Positions 16,317-24,816 of a stretch of 64,000 bases of DNA are shown here, piece after piece. A program made the position numbers and the translations under genes. The stretch lies in the NCBI GenBank assembly GCA_947645675.1, contig CANSDP010000001.1, positions 248,001 through 312,000 on the forward strand, given 5' to 3'. Source of the DNA: an uncultured Bacillota bacterium. GTDB taxonomy: Bacteria > Bacillota > Clostridia > Oscillospirales > Oscillospiraceae. The first letter of the stretch is position 1, and every line of letters begins with the position of its first letter. The notes beneath the pieces were generated by a model that did no database searches, was not told where the DNA came from, and worked only from the letters and a program-made list of their open reading frames with translations.

Positions 16317-17261
16317 TTATCTCTGCACCAGATGAACAGCGAAGCCGCCCACCTCGTCCTTGAGGTAGATGGCCTTGGGCTTGCGGGTGGACTGGTCAAA
16401 CTCCACGCCCTGGCGGCTCAGATGGTAGACGGCCCTATCCAGGCTGTTGGTGGCGATGGCAATATGGCCGTTTTTACCCAGATAGGGGGCCTTCATGCAC
16501 TCCACGGCGCTGCCGGCGAAGATGGAGCTGTTGCCCGCCTTGTACGCAAAGCCAAAGAGGGCGCACAGACTTCTGGCGGACCGCTCGGCCTCCGCCTCGT
16601 TGGCGCAGTTGATGCCCACATGGGCCAGGGAGAAGCCCAGCATGGTTTTCACAGCCTCCTTGCAGATGGCGGTGATCTCGTCCCACTGCCCGGCCTTAAT
16701 CATGTCGCTCTTGCACATCCAGGTGCCGCCCACCGCCACGATCTGGGAGTAGCCCAGGTAGTCGTTCACGTTCTTGGCGTTGACGCCGCCGGTGCACATC
16801 CACTTGGCGCTCTTCAGGGCCGCGCCGATGTTTTTCAGCATGGCCACGCCGCCGTTGGCCTCGGCGGGGAAGAACTTGAGCACCTCACAGCCCTGGTTCA
16901 TGGCCTGCTGCATCTCGCCGGCGGTGGCGGTGCCGGGCATCATCAGCCCGCCCTTGTCGATGACGTGCCGGGTGACCTCGGGGTCGTAGCCGGGGGCCAC
17001 GATGAACTTGGCTCCGGCGGCCATGGCCCGATCGGCCTGCTCAACAGTCAGGACGGTGCCCGCGCCCAGCAGCATCTCGGGAACCTCTTTGTTGATGATC
17101 CTGATGCAGTCCTCGGCGCAGGCGGTGCGGAAGGTGACCTCGGCGGCGGGCAGGCCGCCGGCTACCAGAGCCTTGCACAGGGGGACCGCCTCCTCGGTGC
17201 TGTTGAAGGCGATCACGGGGATGATGCCGATATTGGATACGGCTTGCAGAATTTCATTCAT
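16317..17261 (-). CDS. KDPG/KHG aldolase fused to a C-terminal VOC (glyoxalase-like) domain
   Basis: Residues 1 to about 210 are a class I 2-keto-3-deoxy-6-phosphogluconate aldolase: AEVTFRT, GAGTVLTVEQA, KFIVAPG (Schiff-base Lys in the CKFFPA-like LKFFPAE segment), MCTGGVN. It splits KDPG into pyruvate and glyceraldehyde 3-phosphate. Residues about 215-314 add a vicinal-oxygen-chelate fold domain (AHVGINCANEAEAE, KNGHIAIATNSLDRAVYHL, AIYLKDEVGGFAVHL). The single-domain enzyme is about 205-215 residues. The ATG at 17261 or the GTG just before it are both possible; GGAGG is 6-9 bases upstream. First gene of the operon. Confidence 0.9.
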   Translation of the reverse strand: MNEILQAVSNIGIIPVIAFNSTEEAVPLCKALVAGGLPAAEVTFRTACAEDCIRIINKEVPEMLLGAGTVLTVEQADRAMAAGAKFIVAPGYDPEVTRHVIDKGGLMMPGTATAGEMQQAMNQGCEVLKFFPAEANGGVAMLKNIGAALKSAKWMCTGGVNAKNVNDYLGYSQIVAVGGTWMCKSDMIKAGQWDEITAICKEAVKTMLGFSLAHVGINCANEAEAERSARSLCALFGFAYKAGNSSIFAGSAVECMKAPYLGKNGHIAIATNSLDRAVYHLSRQGVEFDQSTRKPKAIYLKDEVGGFAVHLVQR

Positions 17262-17332
17262 CACTGCATTCCTCCAGGTTATTATATAGTAGTCAGTTGC
17301 AAATCACCCGCGTTAAGAGCGTTGCTGTCCCT

Positions 17333-17360
17333 ATTATATATCTTGTATACTAGAATACAA
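17333..17360 (-). promoter_or_regulatory. kdgA operon promoter with embedded GntR-type operator (site A)
   Basis: Minus-strand TTGTAT (17355-17360), 16-base spacer, TATAAT (17333-17338). The spacer contains TAGTATACAA (17343-17352), one of three copies of the TNGTATACNA palindrome in this region. A repressor bound here would cover both promoter elements. GCGTTAAGAGC (17310-17320) lies just after the expected transcript start and recurs before dctP. Confidence 0.75.
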
Positions 17361-17418
17361 TCGGAAAAAACGCAAAATATTGCCCGAGGTTTTTGTGCAG
17401 GTTGATAAAATAGACGAA

Positions 17419-17943
17419 TTAACGCCGAAGGTCTTCCAGCTTTTCTCCGGGCAGGCGCTGGCCCAGCTCCCGCCAGAGCCGGTCGTCCTCCTCGCCGCCA
17501 GGGGTGGGCAGGAGGAAGGCCCGGGCGGGGGTGACATACAGGCAGACGGACCGGCGCAGACGGCAGACCCGGTGGAGCTGCTCCCAGGGGAACTGAGCGT
17601 TCTCCTTCTCGTTGGATACCTCCAGGCCGTGGGCGGTGAGACGGAGGGTGTAGGCCACCGGAGCCTGGGCCAGCTTGAGCTTTTTGGCCTCCCCCCGGAC
17701 GGACAGATGGAAGGAGAGCAGCCAGCACAGAGGCAGGACCAGTCCCACCCCCAGCAGGACGCCGCCCAGAAGTCCGGCCCCCCGCACCCGCCCAGCAGCC
17801 AGAAAGCAGACTCCGGCGAAGGCGGCCATGACAAGGGTGAAGAGGAGGGGCGCCCGGAGGCGCTTTTGGTGGCGAAGCAGGTCAAACCAGGCAAATTCCT
17901 GGAAAACTTCCGGTGTGATCCGGGCTTGAACAGTGTAACTCAT
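17419..17943 (-). CDS. YcxB-like membrane protein
   Basis: A 174-residue protein with two membrane helices (near residues 31-50 and 57-77) and a C-terminal cytosolic domain whose pattern (AYTLRLTAHGLEVSNEKEN, FPWEQLHRV, YVTPARAFLLPT) matches the YcxB family of unknown function. The ATG at 17943 has AAGGAGG upstream. It lies alone between the two uronate transcription units; no functional link is evident. The missing histidine-rich or catalytic residues argue against an enzyme. Confidence 0.75.
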   Translation of the reverse strand: MSYTVQARITPEVFQEFAWFDLLRHQKRLRAPLLFTLVMAAFAGVCFLAAGRVRGAGLLGGVLLGVGLVLPLCWLLSFHLSVRGEAKKLKLAQAPVAYTLRLTAHGLEVSNEKENAQFPWEQLHRVCRLRRSVCLYVTPARAFLLPTPGGEEDDRLWRELGQRLPGEKLEDLRR

Positions 17944-18073
17944 AATAGGAGCCTCCTTGCGTCTGCGCTGGGAAATCCCGGCTATCTTGATATCTTTTTA
18001 ACAGATGCGAACTCTTTTGGCAAGTACATCGGAGTAATTTTGCCGTATTATACAAAAATTACCCCGAATCTTT

Positions 18074-18089
18074 TACTAGTATACTAGTA
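18074..18089. promoter_or_regulatory. GntR-type operator upstream of dctP (site B)
   Basis: Perfect 16-base palindrome TACTAGTATACTAGTA, core TAGTATACTA (18077-18086). It lies about 90 bases before the dctP start. TATGAT at 18100-18105 is a plausible -10, with the operator over the -35 position. GCGTTAAGAGC follows at 18123-18133. Confidence 0.7.
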
Positions 18090-18179
18090 GACAAAATGAT
18101 ATGATTGTGGTAAAGCTTACTTGCGTTAAGAGCACAGCACCATAGATATGATGCAACAAAAAAGAGGAGGATCACACTG

Positions 18180-19292
18180 ATGAAACTGAAGAAGACTCTG
18201 AGCGCCGCCCTGGCCGCGGCAATGATTCTGGGCCTGACCGCCTGCGGCGGCGGTGGCGGCGGAGCTGACAGCAGCAAGCCTGCTGGCAGCACCCCCGCCG
18301 AGAGCAGGCCTGCGGCGAGCACCCCCGCCGCCTCCGGCAGCACCGACGTTGGCGATGTCGCCAACGACCCCAAGGTTACCTTGGTGTATGCTGAGGTCAA
18401 CCCCCTGGACACCATCGTGGGCCAGACCGCTTCCGAGTTCAAGCGCCTGGTCGAGGAGAAGTCCGGCGGTTCCATCACCATCGACGTGCGGGATAGCGGC
18501 GTTCTGGGCTCTGAGAACGACGTTCTGGACGCCATCATCGGCGGCGACGACTCCATCGACATGAGCCGCATCTCCGCCTTCGCCCTGACCAGCTACGGCG
18601 CGGAGAAGTCCGTGCTGCTCTCCCTGCCCTTCACCTTTGAGAGCCGCGACCACTGGTGGGCCTTTGCCAACAGCGACCTGGCCGCCGAGTTCCTCAACGA
18701 GCCCCAGGAGATCGGCCTGCCCCTGCGGGGCATCTTCTACGGCGAGGAGGGCTTCCGTCATTTCTTTGCCAACGTGCCCCTCACCAGCATCGACAGCATG
18801 AAGGGCCTGAAGGTCCGCGTGTCCAACGACCCCATCATGAACGGCATGGTGGAGAGCCTGGGCGGCTCCCCCACGGTGGTCTCCTTCGGTGAGCTGTACT
18901 CCGCTCTGAACACCGGCGTGTGCGCCGTCGCCGAGCAGCCCATCGCCAACTACAAGTCCAACGCCTTCCCCGAGGTGGCCAACAACCTGATCCTGGACGG
19001 TCACACCCTGGGCGCCATCCAGTGCGTCATCACTGACACCGCCTGGGCCAAGCTGACTCCCGCCCAGCAGGCCGTCATCATGGAGGCCGGCAAGGAGGTC
19101 CAGAAGTTCAACCAGAACCTGTCCCAGTCCGCTGAGGACGAGGTCCTCCAGCAGCTGAAGGACGAGGGCTGCAACGTGGTGGACGTGCCCGACAAGGGCC
19201 CCTGGCAGGAGGCCTGCTCCAGCGCCCCCGCCATCAAGGAAGCTATCGACAAGCAGGCTGACCTGTATCAGCAGATCATGGACATGAAGTAA
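18180..19292 (+). CDS. dctP: TRAP transporter solute-binding lipoprotein
   Basis: A 370-residue DctP-type extracytoplasmic binding protein. A lipoprotein signal ends in LTAC with the lipidated Cys at about residue 21, followed by a Gly run and an Ala/Pro/Ser-rich linker. The ligand-binding body carries the family features VGQTASEFKRLVEEKSGG, the SMKGLKVRVSNDPIM segment with the carboxylate-binding Arg, and the SFGELYSALNTGVCAVAEQ helix. In context the ligand is probably a uronate. GAGGAGG stands 9 bases before the ATG. It is separated from dctQ by a terminator-like hairpin, giving excess of the binding protein. Confidence 0.93.
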   Translation: MKLKKTLSAALAAAMILGLTACGGGGGGADSSKPAGSTPAESRPAASTPAASGSTDVGDVANDPKVTLVYAEVNPLDTIVGQTASEFKRLVEEKSGGSITIDVRDSGVLGSENDVLDAIIGGDDSIDMSRISAFALTSYGAEKSVLLSLPFTFESRDHWWAFANSDLAAEFLNEPQEIGLPLRGIFYGEEGFRHFFANVPLTSIDSMKGLKVRVSNDPIMNGMVESLGGSPTVVSFGELYSALNTGVCAVAEQPIANYKSNAFPEVANNLILDGHTLGAIQCVITDTAWAKLTPAQQAVIMEAGKEVQKFNQNLSQSAEDEVLQQLKDEGCNVVDVPDKGPWQEACSSAPAIKEAIDKQADLYQQIMDMK

Positions 19293-19317
19293 GAGACTCG
19301 TCCAATTCATCCGTCAT

Positions 19318-19356
19318 GCGGGGGACGCGGGATCAGTCCCGTGTCCCCCGCTTTTT
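19318..19356 (+). terminator. Partial terminator between dctP and dctQ
   Basis: Fifteen-pair stem with one G-U type position (GCGGGGGACGCGGGA, 19318-19332, with 19337-19351), TCAG loop and TTTTT. Such hairpins after a binding-protein gene lower expression of the permease genes. Confidence 0.8.
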
Positions 19357-19387
19357 ATGCGAATTTTTGAGAAAGTGAGGGAGTTTC

Positions 19388-19957
19388 ATGCCGAAGATCT
19401 TTACGACTTTGGATAAGATCCGGCCTGCCTACGACGTGACCTATAAGCTCGTCATGCTGTTGTGTAAGCTGTTTCTGATCGCCGATATTCTGGTTGCCTC
19501 CTACACCGTGCTGGGCCGGTTCTGTCAGGAGTGGTCCAGAAAATATGAGGTTTTAAGCTTTTTGTCCTTTATTAAAGACCCCCCCTGGACCGAGCAGGTG
19601 GTGCTCACCTGCATGAGCTATATGGCGGTGCTGTCCGCCGCCCTGGCGATCCGCACCGGCTCCCATATCCGCATGACCGCCTTTGACACCTATCTGCCCA
19701 AAAACGTGGTCAAGGTGCTGGACGTGGTGGCCGATGTCGCCGTGATGGCGCTGGGCGTTATCATGGTGATGGAGGGCTGGAAGTACGCCATCACCTTGGG
19801 CAGCAAGGGTGTCTATGAGTCCATCCCCTGGCTGAGCCGGTTCTGGATGTATTTCCCGGTGCCCCTGGCGGGCATTGCCATGATCGTCTTCGAGCTGGAG
19901 TCGGTCTATAATCACATCAAATCTTTCTTTATTCCGGACAAGGAGGTGCAGAAGTAA
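19388..19957 (+). CDS. dctQ: TRAP transporter small membrane subunit
   Basis: A 189-residue DctQ protein with four membrane helices (about residues 20-42, 68-88, 108-128 and 152-175). It contains the family pattern RTGSHIRMTAFDTYLP between helices 2 and 3. It pairs with the large subunit to form the membrane part of the importer. The stop codon overlaps the dctM start (TAATG). GTGAGGGAG stands before the ATG. Confidence 0.92.
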   Translation: MPKIFTTLDKIRPAYDVTYKLVMLLCKLFLIADILVASYTVLGRFCQEWSRKYEVLSFLSFIKDPPWTEQVVLTCMSYMAVLSAALAIRTGSHIRMTAFDTYLPKNVVKVLDVVADVAVMALGVIMVMEGWKYAITLGSKGVYESIPWLSRFWMYFPVPLAGIAMIVFELESVYNHIKSFFIPDKEVQK

Positions 19958-21285
19958 TGGATGTAAACGCTGTCGCGATTGCGGTTCTGTTGGGCTCCTT
20001 CGCAGTGATGATCCTGCTGCGGTTCCCCATCGCCTACGCCGTGGGCCTGTCCTCTGTGTTCTGCCTGCTGGCTATGGGCAACAGCCTCAACGCCATCTGC
20101 CGTCTGATGGTGAAGGGTATCTCCTCCTTCTCCCTGATGGCCGTGCCCTTCTTCATCACCATGGGCGTGCTCATGGGCAAGGGCGGTATCTCCGATAAGC
20201 TGATCGCCTTGGCCAACGCCTGCGTGGGCTGGATGCGGGGCGGTCTGGCCATGGTGAACATCGTGGCCTCCTACTTCTTCGGCGGCATCTCCGGCTCCGC
20301 CTCCGCTGACACCGCCTCCATCGGCTCCATTATGATCCCCATGATGGTGGACCAGGGCTACGACGCCGATTTCTCCACCGCCGTCACCATCACCTCCTCC
20401 TGTGAGGGTCTGCTGGTGCCTCCCAGCCACAACATGGTCATCTACGCCACCACCGCCGGCGGTATCTCGGTGGGCTCCCTGTTCCTGGCGGGCTACCTGC
20501 CCGGCGCTCTGCTGGCGCTGTCCCTGATGGTGGGCTCCTATATCATCTCCGTCAAGCGCAACTACCCCAAGGGGGACCGTTTTAACCTCATCAACTTCGT
20601 GAAGCAGCTGTGGGTGTCCATTTGGGCCCTGCTGGCTATCGTCATTGTGGTAGTCGGCGTGGTGGCCGGCTGGTTTACCGCCACCGAGTCCGCCGCCATC
20701 GCGGTGGTCTACTCCCTGATCGTCTCCGTCTTTGTGTACAAGGGCGTGGATTGGAAGGGCGTGTGGCGGGCTCTGGACGAGTGCGTCAACACTCTGGCGA
20801 TCGTGATGATCCTCATCGCCACCTCCGCCATCTTTGGCGACTGCCTCACCAAGCTCCATGTGCCTGACCTGGCCGCCAAGGCCATCGTCAGCCTGACCGA
20901 CAACCGGATCATTCTGATCCTGCTGCTGAATATGATCCTGCTGGTGCTGGGCATGATTATGGACATGGCTCCCATCATCCTCATCGCCACTCCCATCCTG
21001 CTGCCCGTAGCCACCCAGTACTGCGGACTGGACCCCATCCAGTTCGGCATTATGATGGTCCTGAACTGCGGCATCGGCCTTCTGACGCCCCCTGTCGGCG
21101 CGGTGCTGTTCATCGGCTCCGCCGTGGCCAAGCGGCCCATGCAGAAGGTGGTCAAGGCCACGCTACCCTTCTATGCCTGCATGGTTATCGCGCTGCTGCT
21201 AATCTCCTTCATCCCGGACATCAGCCTGCTGATTCCCAAGCTATGCGGGTATGATCCCGCCGTTCCGCTGCTGTTCTTGAAATAG
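19957..21285 (+). CDS. dctM: TRAP transporter large membrane subunit
   Basis: A 442-residue DctM protein with about 12-13 membrane segments. Characteristic parts: PFFITMGVLMGKGGISDKL, SYFFGGISGSASADTASIG, EGLLVPPSHNMVIYA, GLLTPPVGAVLF. It is a sodium-coupled transporter subunit that takes the ligand from DctP. AGGAGGTG lies in the end of dctQ, 8 bases upstream. It is 11 bases ahead of uxuA, so transport and catabolism are cotranscribed. Confidence 0.95.
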   Translation: MDVNAVAIAVLLGSFAVMILLRFPIAYAVGLSSVFCLLAMGNSLNAICRLMVKGISSFSLMAVPFFITMGVLMGKGGISDKLIALANACVGWMRGGLAMVNIVASYFFGGISGSASADTASIGSIMIPMMVDQGYDADFSTAVTITSSCEGLLVPPSHNMVIYATTAGGISVGSLFLAGYLPGALLALSLMVGSYIISVKRNYPKGDRFNLINFVKQLWVSIWALLAIVIVVVGVVAGWFTATESAAIAVVYSLIVSVFVYKGVDWKGVWRALDECVNTLAIVMILIATSAIFGDCLTKLHVPDLAAKAIVSLTDNRIILILLLNMILLVLGMIMDMAPIILIATPILLPVATQYCGLDPIQFGIMMVLNCGIGLLTPPVGAVLFIGSAVAKRPMQKVVKATLPFYACMVIALLLISFIPDISLLIPKLCGYDPAVPLLFLK

Positions 21286-21296
21286 GAGGAATTGAC

Positions 21297-22385
21297 ATGA
21301 TGCAGATGACATTCCGTTGGTACGGCGAGGGCAACGACCAGATCAAGCTGTCCGACATCAAGCAGATCCCCGGCGTGACGGGAATCGTCTGGGCCCTGCA
21401 CGACAAGATGCCCGGCGAAATCTGGCAGCCCGAGGAGATTGCCGCCGTGAAGAAGCAGCTGGACGAGTACGGCTTCAACATGGATGTGGTGGAGTCGGTG
21501 AACATCCACGACGACATCAAGATCGGCCTGCCCACCCGGGACCAGTATATTGAAAGCTACAAGCAGACCCTGCGCAACCTGGCCCCCTTCGGCGTGAAGG
21601 TGGTCACCTATAACTTCATGCCCATCTTCGACTGGACCCGCACCGACCTGTTCCACCCCGTGGGGGACGGTTCCACCGCCCTGTACTACGAGAAGGACAA
21701 GATCCAGCAGGACTATAAGGAGATGGCCGAATACGTCATGTCCTTCACCGAAAAATACGACATGACCTTCCCCGGCTGGGAGCCGGAGCGGATGGCAAAG
21801 CTGGATGAGCTGTTTGAAAAGTACGCCCCCGTCACCAAGGAGAAGCTGTGGGAGAATTTGAAATACTTCCTGGAGGCCCTTATGCCCACCTGTAAGGAGA
21901 CCGGTATTAAGATGGCGATCCACATGGACGATCCCCCTTGGGACATCTTTGGCATTCCCCGCCTGCTGGTGGACAAGGAGTCCATCCACCGCTTCCTGAC
22001 CATGGTGGACGACCCCCACAACTGCCTGTGCCTGTGCTCCGGCTCCCTGGGGGCCAACAAGGCCAACAACGTGCCCGACATCATCCGCTCCTGCTGTGAC
22101 CGCATCGCCTTCGCCCACATCCGCAACGTGAAGCATATGGACAACGGCGACTTCTCCGAGGCCAGCCACCGGGACTGCGACGGCGATACCGGCATTCTGG
22201 AGATCATGCGGGCCTATCACGACTGCGGCTTCGACGGCTATATCCGCCCCGACCACGGCCGGCACCTGTGGGGTGAGAAGCCCGGCACGGTGCGCCCTGG
22301 CTACGGTCTCTATGACCGGGCCCTGGGCATCATGTATATGTGGGGCTGCTGGGACATGCTGGAACGGGAAAGCGGAAAAATCTGA
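21297..22385 (+). CDS. uxuA: Mannonate dehydratase
   Basis: UxuA, 362 residues: dehydrates D-mannonate to 2-keto-3-deoxygluconate in the glucuronate pathway; a TIM-barrel, metal-dependent enzyme. Signatures include MTFRWYGEGNDQIKL, PGVTGIVWALHD, the metal-site stretches MAIHMDDPPWDIFG and HIRNVKHM, and the C-terminal GYIRPDHGRHLWGE. It is complete. AGGAGG stands 8 bases before the ATG. It is 11 bases upstream of uxuB. Confidence 0.96.
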   Translation: MMQMTFRWYGEGNDQIKLSDIKQIPGVTGIVWALHDKMPGEIWQPEEIAAVKKQLDEYGFNMDVVESVNIHDDIKIGLPTRDQYIESYKQTLRNLAPFGVKVVTYNFMPIFDWTRTDLFHPVGDGSTALYYEKDKIQQDYKEMAEYVMSFTEKYDMTFPGWEPERMAKLDELFEKYAPVTKEKLWENLKYFLEALMPTCKETGIKMAIHMDDPPWDIFGIPRLLVDKESIHRFLTMVDDPHNCLCLCSGSLGANKANNVPDIIRSCCDRIAFAHIRNVKHMDNGDFSEASHRDCDGDTGILEIMRAYHDCGFDGYIRPDHGRHLWGEKPGTVRPGYGLYDRALGIMYMWGCWDMLERESGKI

Positions 22386-22396
22386 GGAGGCACGAT

Positions 22397-24016
22397 ATGA
22401 AATTATCCTACCAAGGTATTCAGGACCGGGCCGTCTGGGAACAGGCCGGCATCGCCCTGCCCAAGTTCGACTGGAAGTCTATGCGGGCCGAGACGGAGAA
22501 AAACCCCACCTGGGTCCACTTCGGCGCGGGCAACATCTTCCGGGGCTTCATCGCCCGGCTCCAGCACCGCCTGCTGGACCAGGGGCTGGTGAAGAGCGGC
22601 ATCATCGCCGCCGACACCTTCGACTACGACATCATCGACAAGATTTACACTCCCTTCGACAACATGACCCTGATGGTCTCCCTGCTGCCCGACGGCTCCC
22701 TGGAGAAGGACGTGGTGGCGTCCATTGCCCAGGGCCTGCGGGCGGGCGCCGCTTTCCCGGAGGACATGGAGCGGCTGAAGGCCATTTTCCGCAGTCCCTC
22801 CCTTCAGATGGTCAGCTACACCATCACCGAGAAGGGCTACGCCCTGCAAAATATCCAGGGGGAGTTCTTCCCCTTCGTCCAGGCCGACTTCGACAACGGC
22901 CCGGCCAAGTGCTCCCACGCCATGAGCATGACCGCCGCCCTGCTGCTGGAGCGGTTCAACGCCGGCGGGCCCCCCATCGCCATCGTCAGCATGGACAACT
23001 GCTCCCACAACGGGGAGAAGCTGCGCTCCAGCGTCATGACCGTGGTGGACAAGTGGCTGGAGAAGGGCCACGTCTCCCAGGAGTTTGCCGCCTGGGTTCG
23101 GGACGAGGAGAAGGTGTCCTTCCCCTGGTCCATGATCGACAAGATCACCCCCCGCCCCGCTCAGGTGGTGGAGGAGGCCCTGGACGCCGCCGGTGTGGAG
23201 GATATGGCCCCCATCATCACCTCCAAAAACACCTTTATCGCCCCCTTTGTCAACGCCGAACAGCCCCAGTACCTGGTGGTGGAGGACCGCTTCCCCAACG
23301 GACGGCCTCCGCTGGAGAGGGCCGGGGTGTATATGACCGACCGGGACACGGTGAACAACACCGAGAAGATGAAGGTCACCACCTGCCTCAACCCCCTGCA
23401 CACCGCCTTGGCCGTCTACGGCTGTCTGCTGGGCTACGACTCCATTGCCGCCGAGATGAAGGACCCTGAGCTGAAGGCTCTGGTGGAGAAGATTGGCTAT
23501 GTGGAGGGCATCCCCGTGGTGGTGGACCCCAAGATCCTCAGCCCCATGGACTTCATCCATGAGGTCATCGACAAGCGCCTGCCCAACCCCTTCATGCCCG
23601 ACACCCCCCAGTGCATCGCCACCGATACCAGCCAGAAGGTGGCTATCCGCTTCGGCGAGACGGTGAAGAGCTACCTCGCCCGGGAGGACCTGGACCCCGC
23701 CTCCCTGACCTATATCCCCCTGGCTATCGCCGGGTGGCTGCGCTATCTGCTGGCGGTGGACGACAAGGGCGAGGCTATGGAGTGCAGCGCCGACCCCATG
23801 CTGTCCACCCTCCAGAGGCAGCTGGCCGGGGTGAAGCTGGGCCAGCCCGACTCCGCCGCCAACGCCGTTTTGGCCCCCATCCTCTCCAACGCCGCCCTCT
23901 TTGGTGTGGACCTGTGTCAGGCCGGTCTGGCGGGCAAGATCGGCGGGATGCTCCGGGAGGAGCTGGCCGGGCCTGGGGCGGTCCGACAGACTCTGACAAA
24001 ATATCTGAAAAACTAG
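22397..24016 (+). CDS. uxuB: Fructuronate reductase (mannitol dehydrogenase family)
   Basis: A 539-residue member of the polyol/uronate dehydrogenase family; reduces fructuronate to mannonate with NADH. The Rossmann site is WVHFGAGNIFRGF. The catalytic region shows MDNCSHNGEK, PWSMIDKITPR and the KVTTCLNPLHTALA segment. It is complete. The ATG at 22397 follows GAGGAGG by 7 bases; an open frame extends upstream but overlaps uxuA. Mannitol or other polyol activity cannot be fully excluded, but the pairing with uxuA makes UxuB most likely. Confidence 0.9.
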   Translation: MKLSYQGIQDRAVWEQAGIALPKFDWKSMRAETEKNPTWVHFGAGNIFRGFIARLQHRLLDQGLVKSGIIAADTFDYDIIDKIYTPFDNMTLMVSLLPDGSLEKDVVASIAQGLRAGAAFPEDMERLKAIFRSPSLQMVSYTITEKGYALQNIQGEFFPFVQADFDNGPAKCSHAMSMTAALLLERFNAGGPPIAIVSMDNCSHNGEKLRSSVMTVVDKWLEKGHVSQEFAAWVRDEEKVSFPWSMIDKITPRPAQVVEEALDAAGVEDMAPIITSKNTFIAPFVNAEQPQYLVVEDRFPNGRPPLERAGVYMTDRDTVNNTEKMKVTTCLNPLHTALAVYGCLLGYDSIAAEMKDPELKALVEKIGYVEGIPVVVDPKILSPMDFIHEVIDKRLPNPFMPDTPQCIATDTSQKVAIRFGETVKSYLAREDLDPASLTYIPLAIAGWLRYLLAVDDKGEAMECSADPMLSTLQRQLAGVKLGQPDSAANAVLAPILSNAALFGVDLCQAGLAGKIGGMLREELAGPGAVRQTLTKYLKN

Positions 24017-24056
24017 TATACAACTTCTTGACATATGGGCGAAATTCCTGTATTCT
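24014..24056 (+). promoter_or_regulatory. gntR promoter with operator (site C)
   Basis: TTGACA (24028-24033), 17-base spacer, TATTCT (24051-24056). The palindrome TAGTATACAA (24014-24023) lies directly upstream of the -35 and overlaps the uxuB stop region. This is the third copy of the TNGTATACNA motif, consistent with autoregulation of the GntR gene that follows. Confidence 0.72.
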
Positions 24057-24081
24057 GGTACTATAGTATGGAGGCGACGCT

Positions 24082-24756
24082 ATGAAGCTTTTGGAACGTC
24101 TTCCCCGTGAGACCGGTCGGGACTACGCCCTGCGGAATATCAAGGAGAATATCATCAATCTGGAGCTGGCTCCGGGCAGCCAGATCAGCGAGAATGAGCT
24201 GGCCGCCGAGATGGGGCTGTCCCGCACCCCGGTGCGGGAGGCTCTCATTGAGCTGTCCAGAGTGCGGATCATTGAGATACACCCCCAGAAGAAAAGCACA
24301 GTCCCCCTGATCGACTACGATTTGGTGGAGGAATCCCGCTTCATGCGCAACCTGCTGGAGTGCGCGGTGGTGGAGCTGGACTGCGAGATGGCTGGCCCAG
24401 TGGACCTGGAGCGCCTCAGCGCCAACATCCGCCTGCAAAAGTTCTATCTGGACAACTACTACACCAACGAGCTGATGACCCTGGACAACCAGTTCCATGG
24501 GATTTTGTTCGAGGTCGCCAAAAAGACCCAGATTTTTGCCCTGATGCAGAACATCACTATCCATTTTGACCGGGTGCGCAGTATGGCGCTGTCCACGGTG
24601 AAGAACACCAAGATCGTTCAGGACCATGAGTCCATCTTCCTGGCGATTCAGGAGAAGGACCCCCAGCGGGCCCGGGAGCTGATGGAGATCCATCTCAACC
24701 GCAATAAGATCGACGCCGCCGATATCCGGGCGGCCTATCCCCAGTATTTCAAATGA
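24082..24756 (+). CDS. GntR-family (FCD) regulator of uronate genes
   Basis: A 224-residue FadR-type regulator. Residues about 10-75 form the winged helix-turn-helix (GSQISENELAAEMGLSRTPV, REALIELSRV). The C-terminal all-helical FCD effector domain has the metal/ligand-binding residues in DNQFHGILF, DHESIFLAI and MEIHLNRN. By position it controls the surrounding kdg/uxa/uxu genes; the effector is probably a uronate or keto-sugar intermediate (inference). The ATG at 24082 has GGAGG 8 bases upstream. Its own promoter carries a copy of the shared operator. Confidence 0.9.
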   Translation: MKLLERLPRETGRDYALRNIKENIINLELAPGSQISENELAAEMGLSRTPVREALIELSRVRIIEIHPQKKSTVPLIDYDLVEESRFMRNLLECAVVELDCEMAGPVDLERLSANIRLQKFYLDNYYTNELMTLDNQFHGILFEVAKKTQIFALMQNITIHFDRVRSMALSTVKNTKIVQDHESIFLAIQEKDPQRARELMEIHLNRNKIDAADIRAAYPQYFK

Positions 24757-24762
24757 CAAGCG

Positions 24763-24805
24763 GGGACGCGGAGGCATCAGCCCCCGCGCCCTGCCTTTTT
24801 ATGAG
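24763..24805 (+). terminator. Weak hairpin with U run between gntR and kdgF
   Basis: GGG(A)CGCGG pairs with CCGCGCCC around an AGGCATCAGCCC loop, with one bulged A; GCC-TTTTT follows. Probably partial termination, leaving some read-through into kdgF. Confidence 0.45.
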
Positions 24806-24816
24806 GAGGAAATTCT

